This document shows, piece after piece, positions 61,178 to 64,000 of a DNA stretch of 64,000 nt. Source of the stretch: Azoarcus sp. Aa7. Its GTDB lineage: Bacteria > Pseudomonadota > Gammaproteobacteria > Burkholderiales > Rhodocyclaceae. The notes beneath the pieces were generated by a model. It ran no database searches. It had not been told where the DNA came from and was given only the letters and a program-made list of their open reading frames with translations. Each line of letters opens with the position of its first letter. The stretch's first letter is position 1. The translations under genes were made by a program, and so were the position numbers. The stretch covers positions 1 through 64,000 of the forward strand of contig NZ_QVLR01000044.1 in the NCBI RefSeq assembly GCF_014822185.1, read 5' to 3'.

Positions 61178-62359
61178 TCAGGCCTTCTGCGTACCTTGCG
61201 CGGCGACCCCGGAGGCAGAATTGTAGTTACTAAGGCGGTCCAGCGGAATCCCGCAGCCAAGGCGGGACTCGATCAGCTGCAGCAGCGGCATCAGCGCGGC
61301 GACTGCTGCCGGCAGCTGCGCGTCGAGCGCAGCGCCCTCTCCAACGCGGATCTGCCCGAGCAGCTGGTCGATGCTCACGACCTGCCTGAGCAGTCGATCG
61401 ACCGCGTCCTGCGTGACTTCGCCCTGGTCGCCCACCACGCGGTTTCCGCCGGCCTGCCGTCCCGCCTGGGCCCGCTTCACGGCCATGCCGATCAGCTCGC
61501 TGACGCTTTGCGCTTCGTCCACCGACGAGCTTGCGACGCCTATCGTCACGCTGATGCGGATGCGATCCTCGCGGTAGGTCATCACCAGCTTTTCCATCGC
61601 CTGCTGCATGCGCAGGGCGAAGGCGCAGATGCCCCCGAGATCGGTGCTGGGCGACAACACGACGAACTGGGAGGGCGCGATCTGGGTGACGGTATCCTCC
61701 TTGCGCACCCGCGTCGCGAGGATGCCCGACAGCTTGCGCCCGACGAGCTGGGCGACGTGGGCGCCGTAAGTCGTGATCAGCTGGTCGTAGCGGTCGATCT
61801 CCACGAGCATCGCGCTGAGGTCGGCCTGATGCCGGCGGGCCAGCGCCAACTCCTGTTCGCCGCGCCAGTTCATGTACGACTCGGTGACGAGTCCCGACAC
61901 GGGGTCCACCGGGCTCTGCTTGGCCAGTGCGGCCCGACTCTCCTCCAGTTCGCGCCGCGTCTGCGCCAGACGCGTCAGCGAGTCGAGGCGCGCCAGAAGC
62001 TCGGTCGCACCGATGCCCTTGGTGATGAAATCGTTGGCCCCCAGCTGGCGGGCGCGTTCGCGCACGGCATCGTCTTCCTCGCCGGAAATGACGATCACCG
62101 GGAGCTCCTGGATGCGCGACAACTTGGAGGCCCGGATGCGCTGAAGCAGCCCGTAACCGTCGAGCTGGGGCATCCCGATGTCGCTGAGGACGAGCTGGAT
62201 CGACGGGTCGACGAGCAGTGCCTGCCAGCCGGCTTCGCCGTCGGCCTCCTCGCGGAATTCGAACCGCCCGCGGATGAGTTTGACGATGGAGGCCCGCACC
62301 ATGCGCGAGTCGTCGACGATCAGCACCTTGGGCAGCGGCTGATTTTCCTGTTCGCTCAT
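61178..62359 (-). CDS. Response regulator with degenerate GGDEF-like output domain
   Basis: 393 residues. The receiver domain has VDDSRMVRAS, the phosphoryl-acceptor Asp 60 in LVLSDIGMPQ, ISGEEDD and a Lys in FITKGIG. A GGDEF-like domain follows (DPVSGLVTESYMNWRGEQELALARR, VEIDRYDQL). The signature position reads APSQF instead of GGDEF, so diguanylate cyclase activity is unlikely. The C-terminal 80 residues are helical, with no known domain. It may act as a c-di-GMP or protein-binding adaptor. It lies between prpE and acuI. Confidence 0.85.
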   Translation of the reverse strand: MSEQENQPLPKVLIVDDSRMVRASIVKLIRGRFEFREEADGEAGWQALLVDPSIQLVLSDIGMPQLDGYGLLQRIRASKLSRIQELPVIVISGEEDDAVRERARQLGANDFITKGIGATELLARLDSLTRLAQTRRELEESRAALAKQSPVDPVSGLVTESYMNWRGEQELALARRHQADLSAMLVEIDRYDQLITTYGAHVAQLVGRKLSGILATRVRKEDTVTQIAPSQFVVLSPSTDLGGICAFALRMQQAMEKLVMTYREDRIRISVTIGVASSSVDEAQSVSELIGMAVKRAQAGRQAGGNRVVGDQGEVTQDAVDRLLRQVVSIDQLLGQIRVGEGAALDAQLPAAVAALMPLLQLIESRLGCGIPLDRLSNYNSASGVAAQGTQKA

Positions 62360-62382
62360 GGCCGGAATCTCCCCTTGCCGCT

Positions 62383-63381
62383 TCAGGCGCCGATCCGCAC
62401 GACCGTACGCCCCTTGATCGCACCCTTGATATACGCGTCGAAGGCGTCCGGCAGCTCGTCGAGCGTGATGGTGCGCGTCACGGCCGCAAGGTGGCGGGGT
62501 TTGAGATCAGTGGCGAGGCGGTCCCACACGCGCTGACGGGTCGGGAAGCCTATGTAGCCCGAGTCGATGCCGAGCAGGCTCACGCCACGCAGGATGAACG
62601 GGAACACCGTCGTATTCAGGTTGAAGCTCGCCGCATTGCCGATGCTCGCCACGGTACCGGCCTGCTTCATCGTCGCCAACACCCAGTGCAGGATCTGGCC
62701 GCCGACGTTATCGACCGCGCCGGCCCACTGGGCGGCCTCGAGCGGACGCACTTTGTCGAGGTCGATCGTGCTGCGCAGCTTCACCTCCGCCGCGCCGAGC
62801 ATCTTCAGGTAGTCGCTTTCGACTTCCTTCCCGGTGAGCGCGACCACGTGATAGCCGAGCCGCGCAAGCATGTCGATCGCAAGGCCGCCGACGCCGCCCG
62901 TGGCGCCGGTCACGATGACCGGCCCGTTGGCCGGAGCGAGACCGTTGTCCTCCATGCGCACGACGCCCAGCGCCGCTGTGAAACCGGCGGTGCCCAGCGC
63001 CATCGACTCGAACAGGTCCAGCCCCTGCGGCAGGGGCACGACCCAGCCCGCGGGCACGCGGGCGTATTCGGCGTACCCGCCGTGATGCGCCACGCCGATA
63101 TCGAAACTGGTGGCGATGACCTTGTCGCCAGGCTTGAAGCGCGCATCGGCGCTCTCGACGACCTCGCCGCTCATGTCGATGCCGCCGACGCACGGGAAGC
63201 GGCGGATGATCTTGCCGGCACCGGTCGCGGCGAGGGCATCCTTGTAGTTGATGCTGGAGTAATGGACCCGGATCAGGACTTCGCCTGCATCCAGATTAGC
63301 CGCGTCGAGGGTCGCCATGCCGCTGACGATCTTCTTGTTTTCGTCCTGATCGATCAGAAAAGCCTTGAAGGGTGTATTCAC
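62383..63381 (-). CDS. acuI: Acrylyl-CoA reductase (YhdH/AcuI-type quinone oxidoreductase)
   Basis: MDR-superfamily NADPH-dependent reductase of 332 residues that turns toxic acryloyl-CoA into propionyl-CoA. Family features are SSINYKDALAATG, GGIDMSGEVVES, VTGATGGVGGLAIDMLARLGY and the AVDNVGG block; no zinc-binding cysteines are present. The product is the same thioester that PrpE makes, so this stretch concerns three-carbon acids. It is 23 bases upstream of the response-regulator gene. Confidence 0.9.
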   Translation of the reverse strand: MNTPFKAFLIDQDENKKIVSGMATLDAANLDAGEVLIRVHYSSINYKDALAATGAGKIIRRFPCVGGIDMSGEVVESADARFKPGDKVIATSFDIGVAHHGGYAEYARVPAGWVVPLPQGLDLFESMALGTAGFTAALGVVRMEDNGLAPANGPVIVTGATGGVGGLAIDMLARLGYHVVALTGKEVESDYLKMLGAAEVKLRSTIDLDKVRPLEAAQWAGAVDNVGGQILHWVLATMKQAGTVASIGNAASFNLNTTVFPFILRGVSLLGIDSGYIGFPTRQRVWDRLATDLKPRHLAAVTRTITLDELPDAFDAYIKGAIKGRTVVRIGA

Positions 63382-63540
63382 TTGCGCTCTACTCCTCTCT
63401 CGTCGGGACGCGACACCGTGCCGCGCTTTTTGCGCCGATTATAGCCAAATAGCCGCACGCCACCCCGGCAAATGGCATCCGCTCTTCATTTCGCCCGATC
63501 CGCTGCCGATAATTCCGACATCAGCCTGGTCCCGACGCTC

Positions 63541-64000
63541 ATGGCCTTCATCGACACCCCGCTCGCATCGGTCGACGCCTATGTCGAATTCGTATCGGCA
63601 CAGGACGTACCCGTGCTGCGCCGGACCGTCAGGGAATTCGAGAGCCTCGCGGCGCACGACTCGACCGGCGCCAGGCACGTTGCGGCCGCCGTGCTCGCGG
63701 ACCCGCTGATGACGATGAAGTTGTTGACGACACTGCAGGCCCGGCGCGGTGCCCGGCAGAATCACGACATCACGACCGTCGAGCGGGCGATCATGATGAT
63801 GGGGCTCACGCCGTTCTTCGAAACCTTCTCCGGCATGGCCACCGTGGAAGAGCGCCTGGCCGCGCATCCGCACGCACTGGTCGGCGTGCTCAAGACCATC
63901 GGCCGCGCACGCCGCGCGGCGCACTTCGCGCGCGACTGGGCCATCCTCCGCCACGACCTCGATGTCGACGAAATCACCGTGGCGACGCTGCTGACCGACG
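63541..64000 (+). CDS. HDOD-domain protein (partial, cut by window end)
   Basis: The frame is open to base 64000. Residues such as PVLRRTVREFESLAAH, VLADPLMTMKLLTTLQARR, TTVERAIMMMGLTPFFETF and IGRARRAAHFARDWA follow the HDOD pattern, a non-catalytic HD-like signalling domain often linked to c-di-GMP or stress control. The start could be ATG 63541 or ATG 63472; neither has a clear ribosome-binding site. It is divergent from acuI. Confidence 0.75.
   Translation, partial: MAFIDTPLASVDAYVEFVSAQDVPVLRRTVREFESLAAHDSTGARHVAAAVLADPLMTMKLLTTLQARRGARQNHDITTVERAIMMMGLTPFFETFSGMATVEERLAAHPHALVGVLKTIGRARRAAHFARDWAILRHDLDVDEITVATLLTD

Noticed and set aside
59924-62536. An 870-codon open frame on the plus strand opposite prpE and the response regulator
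   Set aside because: It is antisense to two clear minus-strand genes with complete motifs and has no domain of its own.

Overview
The window is a dense, high-GC, essentially syntenic bacterial chromosome segment. It looks like a betaproteobacterium of the Rhodocyclales/Zoogloeaceae type (Azoarcus, Aromatoleum or Thauera relatives). The reasons are the gene orders ribF-ileS-lspA-fkpB-ispH and rplU-rpmA-obg-proB, a glcDEF glycolate oxidase operon, a split pntAA-pntAB-pntB transhydrogenase, a PEP-CTERM/exosortase-type acyltransferase, and C3-acid genes (prpE, acuI). This placement is inferred from gene content; no rRNA gene is present. I found no insertion sequence, phage module or CRISPR array.

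Layout. 0-9.8 kb: murI and queG on the minus strand, then tsaE, amiC, ribF, ileS, lspA, an FKBP-type isomerase and ispH on the plus strand (wall, tRNA modification, translation, isoprenoids). 9.9-14.2 kb: a two-gene RND efflux system. 14.3-19.4 kb: a lone Rieske oxygenase, then xseB-ispA-dxs and folE2. 19.5-24.7 kb (minus): a MaoC-type hydratase, a HicA-like small protein, a spermidine-synthase-like protein, tRNA-Pro(CGG), ispB, ugpQ and ugpB. 24.9-30.6 kb: a lipoprotein, rlmM, rhlE, a PAS-PAS-PAS-EAL protein and a small exported protein. 30.7-40.7 kb: pntB/pntAB/pntAA, corA, a PP2C phosphatase, and the glycolate oxidase operon led by its FadR-type regulator. 40.8-43.9 kb: rplU-rpmA-obg-proB.

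43.9-53.1 kb is a ten-gene minus-strand operon for a type II secretion/type IV pilus-like machine. It runs F, E, PilM-like, PilN-like, PilO-like, PilP/GspC-like, secretin, then three pseudopilin-type proteins. Most junctions are stop/start overlaps. The secretin is a lipoprotein with an N-terminal repeat region and a C-terminal cohesin-like extension. 53.2-59.1 kb holds a lytic transglycosylase and a putative biosynthetic group: hexapeptide acyltransferase, family 2 glycosyltransferase, nitroreductase-like protein and ThiF/E1-like adenylyltransferase. Divergent from these is an acyltransferase of the PEP-CTERM-associated, FeeM-like type. 59.1-64 kb: prpE, a response regulator with a degenerate GGDEF-like domain, acuI, and the start of an HDOD protein cut by the window edge.

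The most interesting items are the acyltransferase/ThiF/nitroreductase/glycosyltransferase group, the hybrid secretion operon with its cohesin-tailed secretin, a sharply AT-rich islet inside tsaE, a well-formed promoter with a FadR-family operator in front of the glycolate operon, and a 60-residue membrane protein translationally coupled inside that operon.
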